64,000 nucleotides of DNA from Coptis chinensis (taxonomy: Eukaryota; Streptophyta; Magnoliopsida; Ranunculales; Ranunculaceae), in the NCBI GenBank assembly GCA_015680905.1, contig CM027382.1, positions 7,599,501-7,663,500 on the forward strand, in the 5' to 3' direction. The notes under the pieces were generated by a model that saw only the letters and a list, made by a program, of their open reading frames with translations, had not been told where the DNA came from and searched no databases. The position numbers and the translations under genes are program-made. Positions 1-11,549 of this stretch are shown here, in pieces; the stretch's first letter is position 1, and the number at the start of each line of letters is the position of its first letter.

Positions 1-600
1 ACCGTTTAGGACTAGTCCAACGGTGCGGCCATATCGTTTGGATTTGAACTTGCAAAAAAATGGCGGTCTGTTTGGACTTTGTCCCAACGCGGCATGGCCA
101 CACCGTTTGGACTTAGTCCCAAATGGTGTGGCCATGCCGTTTGGGATAAAGTCAACGGTGTGGCCATGCCGTTTGGGACAAAGTCAAACGAACCATCATT
201 TTATGCAAGTTCAAATCAAAAGCGATATGGCGGCAAGCGGTGCAGCCATATCGTTTGGATTTGAACTTGCATAAAAAATGGCGTGTCTATTTGAACTTTG
301 TCCCAAGCGGCATGGCCACACCGTTTGGGACTAAGTCCAAATGGTGTGGTCATGCCGTTTGGGACAAAGTCAAACAGAACCGCCATTTTTTATGCAAGTT
401 CAAATCAAAGCGATATGGCGCACCGTTTGGACTTAGTCTCAAACGGTGTGGCCATGCCGTTTGGGACTAAGTCCAAACGGTGTGGCCATATCGTTTGGAT
501 TTGAACTTGAAAAAAAATGGCGGTGTTTGGACTTTGTCCTAAAAATGGCATGGCCACACCGTTTGAAACTTAGTCCCAAGCGGTGTGACCACACCGTTCA
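1..600. repeat. Array of palindromic modules, left edge cut by the window
   Basis: About 600 bp built from two modules that recur in both orientations. One contains gtgtggccatgccgtttggg and its complement; the other contains a stretch reading atttgaacttgcataaaaaa followed by tggcg. A perfect 26-bp inverted pair lies at 258-283 and 381-406, and many shorter pairs occur around it. All frames are accidental: both strands give short repetitive peptides. This could be one end of a foldback or long-TIR transposon, or a satellite fragment; the left boundary is outside the window. Confidence 0.8.
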
Positions 601-1506
601 AGAGGCAAAAAAACATATCTTTTGTGTTTTGGCAAAACATTTGCGTCGCATTAGATTTTTGTGTTTTGGCAAATAACATTGGGATTTTTGTTGATAACAT
701 TGGGATTTTTGTGTTACGCATTAGATTATTAATAGAGATACTTTTGTGACAAATTAAAATCGCCAAGTTGTCGGAGAGCACAAGAAGAGCCATTGAATGG
801 ATATAAACTGAGATCTAAGCAAAGCACATACGCCGCAGCCACGGTAAGTAGTATAACTGTTTACTCGGCGATAGCGAGGCGTCCTATTAAAATCAAATGC
901 CGCTAATAGCGAGAAACATAACCAAAGGCCATTCTTTGGCATGCCGTTTTACTAGATCTTGCACCAAAAAAACCCTAGGATCTTAGGTGAACATAAAAGA
1001 ATGACAAGTCCAAAGCAAGATCACTATCATTTCATATTTCAACAATGTGACACCATATGAAATACATTGTGCGAATATCTTGAACATAAAGCTAAGTTGC
1101 AACATATCAACAACTTGCACTTACAAAAGAGTCCTAACATAACATTTTTTACTACAAAGAGATTTCCAATCTAACTTTCGACTTTAGTTGTATATCTAAC
1201 TCTTTGTTCTTTATCTCCTTCTGCGCAAAAACAAAAAATTAAATAAACGAGATCGGTCAAGCAAAGTTAAATCAAACCGCTTTATTAAGGTCTCCAGGAA
1301 AAACTAACCTCTCCACTTGCTTCCTCATGTTCACCATCTTCCGCCACCACCATTTGCCTAATTACCCCCAATAAAAACATATGAATCGGTATAAATACTA
1401 CCACATATGTCAAATCCAACACCAAATCTAGAAACCTCATTGATTGGAAAACTCTTGAACTTAAGTCATGATCAACTCTCAAAAAGAACAAAGAAAGGCA
1501 AATGCC
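601..1506. other. Non-coding stretch, nothing recognised
   Basis: AT-rich sequence with no conserved reading frame, no recognisable transposon end and no RNA gene that I can see. It joins the palindromic array to a tandem repeat. Confidence 0.5.
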
Positions 1507-1795
1507 AATAAACACTCCCCCGCGATCATCTCAACTAACACAAACTGAAAAGTAAAGGAAAACCCGCGATCATCTCAAATGCTAATAAACACTCCCCGCG
1601 ATCATCTCAACTAACACAAACTAAAAAGTAAAGCAAAACCCGCGATCATCTCAAATGCTAATAAACACTCCCCGTGATCATCTCAACTAACACAAACTGA
1701 AAAGTAAAGCAAAACCCGCATCATCTCAAATGCCAATAAACACTCCCGCGATCATCTCAACTAACACAAACTGAAAAGTAAAAACAAAACCCACC
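1507..1795. repeat. Tandem repeat, about 76-bp unit, 4 copies
   Basis: Four copies begin near 1507, 1584, 1660 and 1735. Each starts with aataaacactcccc and contains gatcatctcaactaacacaa. Within each unit the block gatcatctcaa occurs twice, so the 76-bp unit itself arose from a smaller duplication. Copies differ by only a few substitutions and one or two single-base indels. Confidence 0.9.
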
Positions 1796-2235
1796 AAAAA
1801 CAAACACAAATTCCAACTAAAATGATCTCCTAACTCTTTCTTTAGCTCCAAGACACGCGGTACACTTACAACTCTCGGTCGCTAAAGAATCGAGTTAAGA
1901 AAGAAAGAATCTTGGAATCAATACCCCTCATTTCCAAGCAGTGTGCACAATAACTCAGAAGCAGCGTGCACAATGCATGAGCATTTTTATCTACCGGACA
2001 AAAACAAAACCACCCTCACTTCCCACTTCCCCACTTAAAACTCTAAAAAATAATACAAGAACCGATAAACACTATTGAGAACCCGATAAACACTATTGAG
2101 AACTGGTAAACCATTGAGAACTGACAAACAAACCATTTCCATTTCCAACACTCGTCCCAACATAAGATAAAAGGAGGTAAACTAACCAAACTAACCACTA
2201 AACCCTAAACTAACCAAACTCAACATACCTAAATC
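1796..2235. other. Non-coding stretch downstream of the PMD pseudogene
   Basis: Short direct repeats such as accgataaacactattgaga (near 2060-2120) and a run of tandem accaaactaacc motifs near 2170-2220. No conserved coding. It lies just 3' of the minus-strand pseudogene that ends near 2236. Confidence 0.5.
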
Positions 2236-3087
2236 CTATGCTCCTTCACGATATTGTCCGCCAATGAACTTGCGGGTCAAATTGTATGCCTCCATGAACT
2301 CGTTTTGCGGTATCGTCACGGAATCGCTTGATCCCACCCAATTGCAGGGCCTTGATTGAGCAAGCGAGAAATTTCATTGACGACGGGTGTCTGTCAAAAT
2401 TAAAAGAAAAACTACATTAGTATATACATTTACATTTATAAAATACCAAAACAAAACAAAACAAAAATTAACGTTGTAAGATATTAACTCACCGTGATTA
2501 TGATATGGAAGACTACGTAGGGAGTAGTGACTAAGATGATCGGGGTTTATCATTCGAATATGACTATTGTTTTCGTACCAACTCATGTATCTACTAACAC
2601 ACTCTCATGGATAAGACGGAATGGGTCCTCGTTGTTCAAGTTGAATCAAGTGATTACGCCATTTACTCCGAGAGGAAGACGCAATATTAAATTTCACATC
2701 ATACCCGCGATCCGTAAGTAGTTCGTCGAGGTCTTTGATCTTGGGGATCCGAGGGTACAAACTGCATATGACCTTAACCGACGACAACCCTCAAACATTG
2801 TACGCTTTCGACATTATCAAGAAAGCATATAAATCCCTCGAAAAATGCTATTTCATCCACCGGCCGTGTAGCTCGGACTTCAACATAGGGATACCATTCA
2901 ACCTGTCAAATAGCATATGATCGAGAAAATTAATCATTAACCACATACTAATAATATCAATTAATAAATAAAACTATTTACGTACAAAAATGCTTACATC
3001 GGTACAAGTCATATTATCAATTGTGGCTCGGATATGCTTCAATGCAGCTGTTGTGCTAGCATAAAAAGACTGAGTAACTGAGTACCT

Positions 3088-3143
3088 ATGAGCACGGGAC
3101 ATGCTCAAATGATAGTCCTCATTTGAGCATGTCCCGTGCTCAT
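3088..3143. repeat. Perfect 25-bp inverted repeat inside a PMD exon
   Basis: Arms 3088-3112 and 3119-3143 are exact reverse complements, separated by the 6-nt loop tagtcc. The hairpin lies in the exon encoding the segment after WIYEYFP and explains why the peptide there (around EHGTCSNEDYHLSMSRAH) departs from the family. Confidence 0.9.
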
Positions 3144-4383
3144 ACTCATTTGGGTATGGCCTGAACACTGGGAAGTACTCATAAATCCATGCCTACATTA
3201 ATATAGACACCCAGTTAATATTGTAATAGATAGATAAAATTGACATTGAAAAGAAAAACAAAAAAACTAATACCTGTAGGAGAGTGAAATAGCCTGAAAC
3301 ACCCTTCACCTTGGCACTTGTGGCAGTCCCAAGACCCCTGTACAAATAAGCCAGTAAGGCTACACCCCACGCGTAGTCTCTGATCTCGGCAAATTTCGAA
3401 AGCAATCTCAGATAACAAATGGGAACTGCAGTTCCAGACGTGTCGGTGAAGGCGGTACATCCAAAGAAAAATAACATATAAGCTCTCACAGCAAACTGCA
3501 CCTCTTTTTGGGTTGACGCCTTCTTCACAACAACCCCATTTTCATCACGTAAATCTTCATATGTTACCTTCCCAGCAAACTGCTTCATCAAGAAATCCAT
3601 CCTAACTTTGGAAGTGAACTAATTGGATTTCATCTCCGTGATCTATCTTATCCGTGGGTATGCCAAGATCTTTGTGGAGGAGTCTTTTTTTGTTCTGTTT
3701 CCAAGGTCAAATCGGTGTCCCGATCAACGCTTTGCCTCGATCGAACTCCTAAGAGTTGGGAAACATCATCCAATGTGATTGTCATCTCGCCCCACGGCAT
3801 ATGAAACGTGTTGGTCTCTGGATGCCACCTCTCCACAAACGCAGAGACCAACACAGGATCCTGATGCCTATACACTTAAGACCAGAGCACATAAGCCGGT
3901 CTTTTGAAGCTCCACATGAAAAGTAGAACAGTCTAAACACTCTCCAATGATATCCCATTGTACCAACTTGTTTAGGTGCCCATGGCACTTCAACACCCCT
4001 CGCTCTGCCTAAAACAACAAAAACTTAGTATTAATGTATGCACAAGTTTCGTAATACAAAATTTAAATACTAATAGACACTATATGATAATATTACCTGC
4101 CCCTCCCAAACATCACGAGCCACGTGCACTGCATAGTCATACAACAGATGTGACACACAAGAGCCACCTCCATAAACACCTCTCTTGAACTCCAAGTCAT
4201 TGTTAGACTTTTTCACAATATTCACTGGAGGTACAGGTACATGGACTTCCTCGTCATCCTCCTCCTCCTCCGCGTCCTCTTCCTCCTCGTCAGTCTCCTC
4301 TTCTACATCATCAACACCCTCTTCTTCACTATCAGCATGACTTAAAACTACACTCTTCCCACGATCCATATTTACGTCATCGT

Positions 4384-4466
4384 CATCTACATCTACATCT
4401 ACATCTAAATCTAAATCTAAATCTAAATCTAAATCTACATCTACATCTACATCTACATCTACATCA
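4384..4466. repeat. Coding hexanucleotide repeat (acatct/aaatct)
   Basis: A six-base microsatellite in the first exon of the PMD pseudogene. On the minus strand it reads DVDVDVDVDV, then five DL pairs, then DVDVDV, leading into DDDD and a Glu-rich stretch. The two hexamer variants are segregated in blocks, which is typical of slippage. Confidence 0.9.
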
Positions 4467-4606
4467 CTCAGAACAGTCCCCTTTCTTCTCTTTTGATTTC
4501 CTAACTCTGCACCACTTACAACATTACTGGGATCATCCGCTTTCCGATCCCTACTTAACCGATGCGAAGTGGTTGTTCTCCTTCCTCTCTTTTTCGGGCT
4601 CCTCAT

Positions 4607-5990
4607 CGCGACCGAACTACTACTCCCCCACCTAACAACTTCTTAGCACCCGTGAAAACACTTTTGCTGCATTCTTTTTCACATTCACATTCTTTGTTCG
4701 AGGCATTGCTACAAAATAAATAGGAGTTAAAAATAAGACATTCAACTAATTCAAATTGTTGCAATACCAACGTGAAAAAACAAAGAACGAAATAAAGGCG
4801 GTGTGCATGCCAATCTATATCTAAGGTGTACATGCTATCTAGGCAAACTATATACTCCTCTATTAAATCCCCTCCACACACTAACAAAAACCCAATCTAA
4901 TTCAAGCATGCGAAATTGACTAGGAAAAGTTTTATGAGAGCGACTCATGTAAAACTTTAAAGCCGCCATGGAGATAATGAACATCGAAAAAGAAGCACAT
5001 TTGTAAAACTAAAATAGTCGACGTGGCATAAGAGAAAGACAATATAAAGTTTGAAGCTTCGATGGGGAAAATGAAAGGGCCATAATCTCACGAGTGGAGG
5101 AACGAAGAAAGACCAACATCAAAGGGGAACAACCGTCGATACTTTCGATCTTAAGTCTCTAACTCAAAAACTAATGAATATGAACCGAGTGTAGAAGCTA
5201 TTAAAGTCACAATTGTATACATAGCACATCAAGATCAAGAAGTCGAGAAAATTGTAGAGTCGAATGCATCTACTTTGCACATATATATATAGCATGAGGC
5301 ATTATAGAAAAATTGCTATCGGTTATTAAGTTGGATTCGAGCATATGGCATAGATGCAAGTTAAATGCACCCGTGGTCTTGAGTTTGAGGCAAGTCTGAT
5401 GTGTCGCGATACACATTAATGAATTTTGGCGTCTCTCTTGCTAGTTTGGGACGTCCACATAAACTAAAATGTCAAAAACTTTTAATCTTTTGTACTTGCA
5501 TGATCTTCATGGCAAATTCTTAGCTGGAAAGAAGCCTTACGACCATGCATGAGAGTACCAGGGTAGGACGGTAAGTAGTCGGGACCTTAATTAGTTTAGT
5601 TAAGCGTCACACTCCTACTATGATTTGCATGTACAAAATGGGTGTCTAGAATTCAAAAGAATTGAATCAAACATAACATTATATATATATATATATATAT
5701 ATATAAGATAGAAAAATAGAACAGTTACCTAAAACAGAGCTATATATTTATTTTGAATCAAGCAAGCAGTACTCCAGTCGATATGGCCTCAAATAAAAAT
5801 CTAGTGATATCAACAGGAGAGACAATAAGTTCATAACTTCATTGCTTGATTTAATGATTTATTTATTTTGAACTTGGATAAACATAACATTGATGTCTCT
5901 GTCTCCATTTCTATAAATCAAAAAAAATATAAATATAAATAACTTAAACAGTCAAAAATCCCAATGTACATAAACAGTGTAAATAACTTA
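4607..5990. other. Non-coding stretch with a TA microsatellite
   Basis: Upstream side of the PMD pseudogene. It holds a pure (TA)n run near 5680-5705 and no convincing reading frame. A short reading frame near 4603-4887 is not conserved. Confidence 0.5.
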
Positions 5991-5993
5991 AAC

Positions 5994-6735
5994 ATCAAAA
6001 CTCTGACAGAGTTCACCGAATATGCTACTTCACCGAACTCTGACAAAGTTCAAAACTCTGATAGAGTTCACCGAATATGCTACTTCACCGAACTCTGACA
6101 GAGTTCAAAACTCTAATAGAGTTCACCGAACTCTGACAGAGTTCACCGAATATGTGTTTGTCACCGAACTCTGACTGAGTTCAAAACTCTGACAGAGTTC
6201 ACCGAACTCTGATAGAATTCAAAACTCTGACAGAGTTCACCGAATATGTTACTTCACCGAACTCTGACAGAGTTCAAAACTCTGAAAGAGTTCAAAACTC
6301 TGATAGAGTTCAAAACTCTGACAGAGTTCACCGAATATGCTACTTCACCGAACTCTGACAGAGTTCACCGAATATGCTACTTCACCGAACTCTGACAGAA
6401 TTTGAAACTCTGACAGAGTTCACCGAACTCTGACAGAGTTCACTGAATATGCTACTTCACCGAACTCTGACAGAGTTCAAAACTCTGATAGAGTTCACCG
6501 AACTCTGACAGAGTTCAAAACTCTGACAAAGTTCACAGAATATGCTACTTCACCGAACTCGGTGAGTTCACCGAATATGCTACTTCACCGAACTCGATGA
6601 ATTGAAACTCTAACGAGTTCACCGAATATGCTACTTCATCGAACTCGACAGAGTTCACCGAACTCGATAATTGAAACTCGGCGAGTTCACCGAATATGCT
6701 ACTTCACCGAACTCGGCGAGTTCAAAACTCGACGA
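5994..6735. repeat. Tandem array of hairpin-forming short repeats
   Basis: About 740 bp made of aactctgacagagtt, a near-palindrome with 7-bp arms around one central base, alternating with caccgaatatgctacttc. The combined unit varies from about 20 to 55 bp because the hairpin block is present once, twice or three times. Towards 6540-6735 the hairpin core shrinks (aactcggcgagtt and similar), giving a gradient of decay at one end. It is not a CRISPR: there are no unique spacers, and the surroundings are plant DNA. Confidence 0.9.
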
Positions 6736-7547
6736 AAATCGCATGAAGAAGAATCATGGCGAGTTCACGAAATTGTCGCCATCTTTAAACGAGGATATCA
6801 ATCATAACTATAATCATAGCAACCTAAATTAAATCAAAATTCAATATTATAAATGATTAAAAAAAACAAAATATAGTTACAATTAAGCATAAACCTCTCT
6901 GCATGTATAATTTCTATGTCTATGTGTGTATGTGAGATAAAGAAAGTTATTAGATGACTATAATAACATAAGGCCAATAAGTAAAGCATTTCTAGGCACA
7001 TCTGAGGAACATTTTGACACAAAAGGAAACCTCTTTAAGCCAACCCGGCGGTAACTCTACCGATAAATGAAAAATAATATTAAATAGTAGCTTTCAAATG
7101 ACTAATTGAAAAACTGCATAATTAAATAACACAATGTTAATAAACTAATATATATATATATACGTAATCACAATACCGGATCTAGTTTCGGTTAAGCACA
7201 ACTACAATGGCATCAAATTGAAAGACATTAATTAAATAAAACGAAGGTGTAACTTACACTTAAGAGTAAATCTTGAGTTGTTTATTGCATTTACATTATC
7301 AATAAACAAAATGATGTTTGAAAATTAGAGAGGAAATGAGGTTGTTAGTTTTACGAATTCAAGTTTGCAGCAGTGAGTGAAGTGAGTGAGAATAAAATGT
7401 GTTAATGGAAGCATACCTTAATTGGAACTCGAGAGAGAGTGAAGTTCAGAGAGCTCAGGTGGTCGTTAATGGCGATGGATTTGGGTTTTAACAATAGTCG
7501 ATCCCTCTTTTTTTTTGGTAGATCTGTTTTTTTTTTTTGAGAAGATG
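6736..7547. other. Non-coding stretch
   Basis: AT-rich, with a short TA run near 7149 and poly-T runs near 7507 and 7526. No conserved coding sequence or recognised mobile element end. Confidence 0.5.
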
Positions 7548-7829
7548 AGAAGGAAAAGACGTTTTTACCCCCACTTGATTGGTTAGAATTTGGTTTGTTA
7601 GATCATGAGATCTTGAGGTGGATCGGACGGTTCAAGAGAAGAGTGAGATAAGAGTGTCACTATAAGAGTGGCACCCTAGACAAACCGGAGAAGGAAAAGA
7701 CGTTTTTACCCCCCACTTGATTGGTTAGAATTTGGTTTGTTAGATCATGAGATCTTGAGGTGGATCGGACGGTTCAAGAGAAGAGTGAGATAAGAGTGGC
7801 ACTATAAGAGTGGCACCCTAGACAAACCG
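7548..7829. repeat. Direct tandem duplication, about 140-bp unit
   Basis: The block starting gagaaggaaaagacgttttt at 7548 is repeated at 7688 with one inserted C and very few substitutions. Both copies end in ggcaccctagacaaaccg. The high identity points to a recent duplication. Confidence 0.9.
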
Positions 7830-9605
7830 ATATATATATATATGATAAAAAAAAAATTATTCTGAATTATATTATGAATATTATACCCTATTCATATGAA
7901 TATTATGCCCTATTCAGGTCAAGCTCATGATGAATACTATTTCAAACATTAATAAATATATTCTTTTTTCTTTTTTTTTTTTTTTTTGCCATTCTGGTAC
8001 ATTAGCAAGTATTCAACTTTTTATGTGGTAGTCTTTGCTTGAACTTTGGCTGGCTTTAACAGGGATTTACTCTAAGGGTGTCCACGTCAAATTTTACTCA
8101 CGAAAATTCAGGAGGAAAATAAGAAATATTACAATAAATTAGGGGAAGTCGCCTTCTCAATTCCCTATTTCTCTTTAGCTTTTAATATATTTCTTTTGGT
8201 TTTCATTACATGCAACACTTACATGGCTATATCACTATAACATTGTTAATAGTTAGATCTTTCTCATCTTTGTTTTCAGTTAAAATCCTATTACTTCAGT
8301 TTATATTTGGTAAGTTCAGCAATTGTTCTTACATAACCTATGTCCTCTATGTAATTTTCATAATTGGTTGAGATTGAAATTTTGATCACGTGAATTTTAT
8401 TGTTGAGATAAACTGAATCTTGGAGACATCTCATTCAATACGATTGCTTAGCAAATGGCCGCATTTTCTTATTCTTAATTAGTTGTTTTAGTTTACAAGT
8501 GTGTTTGAATTCTTCTATATAGAATAATTCAAAAAATATTAAAAATAAATCAAATCAATTCTATGAAAACGGTCCCTGTTCATTGAACGGGCTCAAAAAC
8601 TAGTTTAGTATAAAAGCTAATGAAAAACAAACACCTTCTAATCTCTAAGTATAACAATTGAATTATGACAACTCCAAACGTGTTTATAATAATATTCGTG
8701 AAGTTTCGTTTTGCTCCTTCTATAAAAAAATCTATGTAATGATCGAGACTATTTAATTCGTACAATTATGCAAAAATTAATAATATGCATTTTGTTTTAC
8801 TTCCACCCATCACTTTTGGGTCGTATTTACGTGTATATGTTAATTAACTTGGCTTAGACGCATGATGTAAGTTGGTTAAGTTGTGGTCACAAAAAGATTC
8901 TTATATGGTCATTGAATCAAATATTATATTTTGTCAAGTGTTTGACTATTATTTGGAATTTTTTGTATTTGGTCATATTGTTATACTGTTAATAGTAATA
9001 TTTGTGTTTGGTCCACAAGTAAGTCACGTGTATGGCATGCGCAGGGTATTTTAGCCGTTTCTAGAAAATTATAAATGGAACAAGATGGTCAACTCAAAGT
9101 CAATGCAATCAACCATCAATTTTACCCCAAACGCAAATAGACGATCAATTGGTGACCAACTGTAAATTATCCAATTAAAAAGTGGCCCAAATTCTAAATA
9201 GCCCCATTTTTTTTCCATAACCACCACCTAAGCCAAAGTTTAGTTAGGGCTACTGGCTAGTGTAGCTGCATTTTCTTATTTACTTATATTTAGTTCTTCT
9301 AAAAAATCAGCAAGTACATTTAATTTGGGAGTAGAATGAATGAGTTATGACTTGTGAGAGTATTGGAAAAGAAGTTCAGGTTTTTCTACGTCCTAATCCT
9401 GGCTACTAGCCTAAATCGAGTTTTGGTTGGGTTTCATTTTTCCAATCTTTGTTTAACCATGACATGCAAATTCAAGCCCAGGCCAAAAGTTAATGGAAAG
9501 TAGGATTGAAGCAGCCAAATAAGTTCAACCCTTAAATCCATTTGGGCCAGGGATTCAATTCATAGCATTTCGATAAGTCCATTTAGTCTCATCTCGAGAT
9601 ACCAG
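7830..9605. other. Non-coding stretch
   Basis: A short TA run at 7830, a poly-T run near 7968-7987, otherwise unique AT-rich DNA. I see no conserved frame on either strand and no clear transposon terminus. Confidence 0.5.
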
Positions 9606-10178
9606 CAGGGGCGGATCCAGGATTTTACATCAAGGGAGTTAACCTTTAAAGATTTTTTTAGGAACCAATAATCAATGTCTACAGAAAATTATGCGAGTAT
9701 CTATTTGAGTTCATAATTAATTAGCTAGCCTTGATAAGCAAAAAAGTTGTCGCTTTTATTACCTTACCCAAAATGGACAAAAGAGTGTTTTCACTATAGA
9801 CCCAGACAAACATAACAAATAAATGTGCAAAAATAGCATAACACATTAGCATCACACGTACTAGTGAAGTTTTGACCTGTGTGGATTCTTATCAAATACA
9901 TCTATTATTACATCCAAATCAAATTCTTGAGCAAAATCTCGTTCAATATAGACAACCATGCAATCTGCAATAAATCAATCCCCCATCTTGTTACGAAGTC
10001 GTGTTTTGAGCAATTTCATAGCTGAGAATGCTCGTTCTATAGTTGTCATAGAAACAGGAAGTGTCAAGACAAGACGAATCAGTCTATCAATCAAATAATA
10101 GATCTTTGTTTTTCTTGTTTCAGCTAGTCTTTGACATAATTCGGATATGGTAGACAATAAGCAGGAGGAACTATTCTA
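9606..10178 (-). mobile_element. hAT transposon 3' end with broken transposase dimerisation domain
   Basis: On the minus strand, 10178 to about 9885 encodes the hAT C-terminal dimerisation region: LSTISELCQRL, then LVLTLPVSMTTIERAFSAMK, then KTRLRNKMGD, followed in frame after a TGA by FIADCMVVYIERDFAQEFD. The pattern of hydrophobic residues before ERAFSAMK is diagnostic of Ac-like hAT elements. The element terminus is recognisable at 9606 as caggggcggatccaggattt, a common hAT terminal inverted repeat in plants. The in-frame stop at the end of the RNKMGD block and the missing upstream transposase (zinc finger and RNase H-like core) show a dead, 5'-truncated copy. No matching opposite terminus was found up to 15 kb. 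Confidence 0.85.
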
Positions 10179-10683
10179 ACTCGTCCGGGATTATGCTGGA
10201 AAAGACTCAACCTTGCGAGCTCTTATAAACCAAATCTCTCAGTCTAATACCATGTTAAATTTATGAATATAATATCAAGAGGAGTCCTGAGAATTGAATT
10301 TAGGTAGGAGTGTGGGACACCTAATATAAAAAGGATTATCCTTGAGCATGAGACATTTAGGAACATTTCAAAGCATGAGAATGAAATATCAATGTTACAG
10401 TCATGTAACATGAAGGATCAATTTAATTTATTTTTCTGTAGAATTTCTATCCTTTTATTTTTAGTTAGTTCCCTATTTCTTCTTGATACAAAAAACAAAC
10501 GTTGTGGTTCCTGTACTCGTACATTCTCGGGGCTAAGGAAAGGGATTCACATCTTGTGTTGAACTGGACTAGTTGTGGGATGTAGCTTTGTCTGGTTTCC
10601 TAGTCATATTTTCTGGCTTTCGGATTACTATATCCTTAGTCATGGTAAGGCCTACTCATGTAGAAAGGACACACACATCCTTA
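10179..10683. other. Non-coding stretch
   Basis: No reading frame of note. It may include more of the decayed hAT element or an unrelated repeat (sequence around 10230-10330), but I cannot assign it. Confidence 0.4.
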
Positions 10684-11043
10684 GTTCCGTTTACAATACT
10701 TTTTATACAACGTTTTATACAATACTCGCCACCGGACCCTTCAAAATGTTTTAAGGGCTAATTGTTTGTGGATAAGATGTTCTCACTATGGATATGGCCT
10801 CCACAAAAAATTAGCTCATTTGAACATTTCTAAGTTTGCTAAAAAAGAATTACAAAATTGATATTTCTCGACAATTACTAAAAATTCATAGGTTGAGAAC
10901 AATTTTTCTCATGGTTAGGAGTTTTCAAATGAGCTGAATTTTTGTAGAAATGATCTCCATAGTGTGAAGATCATATATACAAGGAATCAATACTTAATTC
11001 ATATTTTCAAGGGGTATTGTATAAAAAGTGTTTTAAACGGAAC
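10684..11043. mobile_element. Foldback MITE, about 360 bp
   Basis: The left end gttccgtttacaatactttt (10684) matches the reverse complement of the right end (about 11015-11043), and similarity continues inwards: agctcatttgaa is matched by tcaaatgagct and ctcactatgga by ccatagtgtga. There is no coding capacity. The target duplication is not clear because the right flank is TA-rich. Confidence 0.8.
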
Positions 11044-11060
11044 CTATATATATATATATA

Positions 11061-11458
11061 GTAATTCTCTAAAAAGTATCTACTTAAGTTAACTTTAAAA
11101 TAAGTACGTAGGTAAAGCTTCACCTAGAAAATGAATTCAATCCCAATATTTTGTAGATATGATATAATCACTATAAAGATTATCTCTATGAATTTTCAAC
11201 TCATTTGAAAACCTCTAACATTGGCAAAAAATTATTGCAAAAACTCGATATTTCTGGACCGTTAGATTTCTTTTTAAAGATCACAACAATTTTTATCTAA
11301 GTTAGAGGTTACCAAATGAGTTGAAATTTTGTGGAGATAATATTTATGGCGAATGCTTCATAACCACAAAAAATTAGGTTTTAATTCATTTTATAGGTGA
11401 AATTTTACCTACGTACTTATTTTAAGTTAACTTAAATAGCTACTTTTTAGAAAAAGAC
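11061..11458. mobile_element. Foldback MITE, about 398 bp, probable TA target duplication
   Basis: Nearly the whole element is an inverted repeat. The left arm reads ctctaaaaagtatctactta then aagtacgtaggtaaa; the right arm complements it (tttacctacgtacttatttt ... tactttttagaaaaag). TA lies on both sides within TA-rich DNA, which fits a Tc1/mariner-like insertion but is weak evidence here. Inner motifs such as caaatgagttgaa resemble those of the MITE just upstream, so the two are probably related. Confidence 0.85.
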
Positions 11459-11473
11459 TATATATATATAGCA

Positions 11474-11498
11474 GGTTCCGTTTACCATACTCTTTATA

Positions 11499-11548
<50 letters not shown>
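11474..11548. repeat. Single MITE end followed by a TA microsatellite
   Basis: ggttccgtttaccatactct at 11474 is a third copy of the terminus of the 10684-11043 MITE but has no partner. It is followed by an uninterrupted (TA)n run, at about 11502-11548, which abuts a Helitron-like terminus. Confidence 0.7.

Positions 11549-11549
<1 letters not shown>

Larger units (their letters stand above)
2236..4606 (-). pseudogene. Plant mobile domain (PMD, MAIN/MAIL-like) protein, decayed
   Basis: Exons read on the minus strand match the plant mobile domain family (serine/threonine-protein phosphatase 7 long-form-like, often carried by transposons). Exon 1 (4606-4097) has a basic start, an Asp-Val/Asp-Leu repeat, an acidic tract, and ends HVARDVWEGQ at a GT donor. 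Exon 2 starts at 4008 and contains HLNKLVQWDIIGE, KTGL, FVERWHPETNTFHMPWGEMT and TLDDVSQLLGV. The block at 3600-3277 contains VRAYMLFFFGC, SKFAEIRDYAWGVALLAYLYR and YFTLLQ. The next exon (about 3190-2990) begins WIYEYFP, and a later one holds VEWYPYVEVRATRPVDEIAF and KWRNHLIQLEQRGP. Breaks are plain: a frameshift near 3876, a frameshift near 2790, and a TGA at 2605-2607 where the family has Trp. The last exon also meets a stop in the spliced frame. The family assignment is firm; function is lost or at least doubtful. Confidence 0.85.

Noticed and set aside
4603-4887. 94-codon frame upstream of the PMD gene
   Set aside because: No similarity, no splice sites, and it sits upstream of the PMD start on the same strand.
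5994-6735. CRISPR-like array
   Set aside because: Repeats are palindromic and variable, there are no unique spacers, and the region is plant nuclear DNA.
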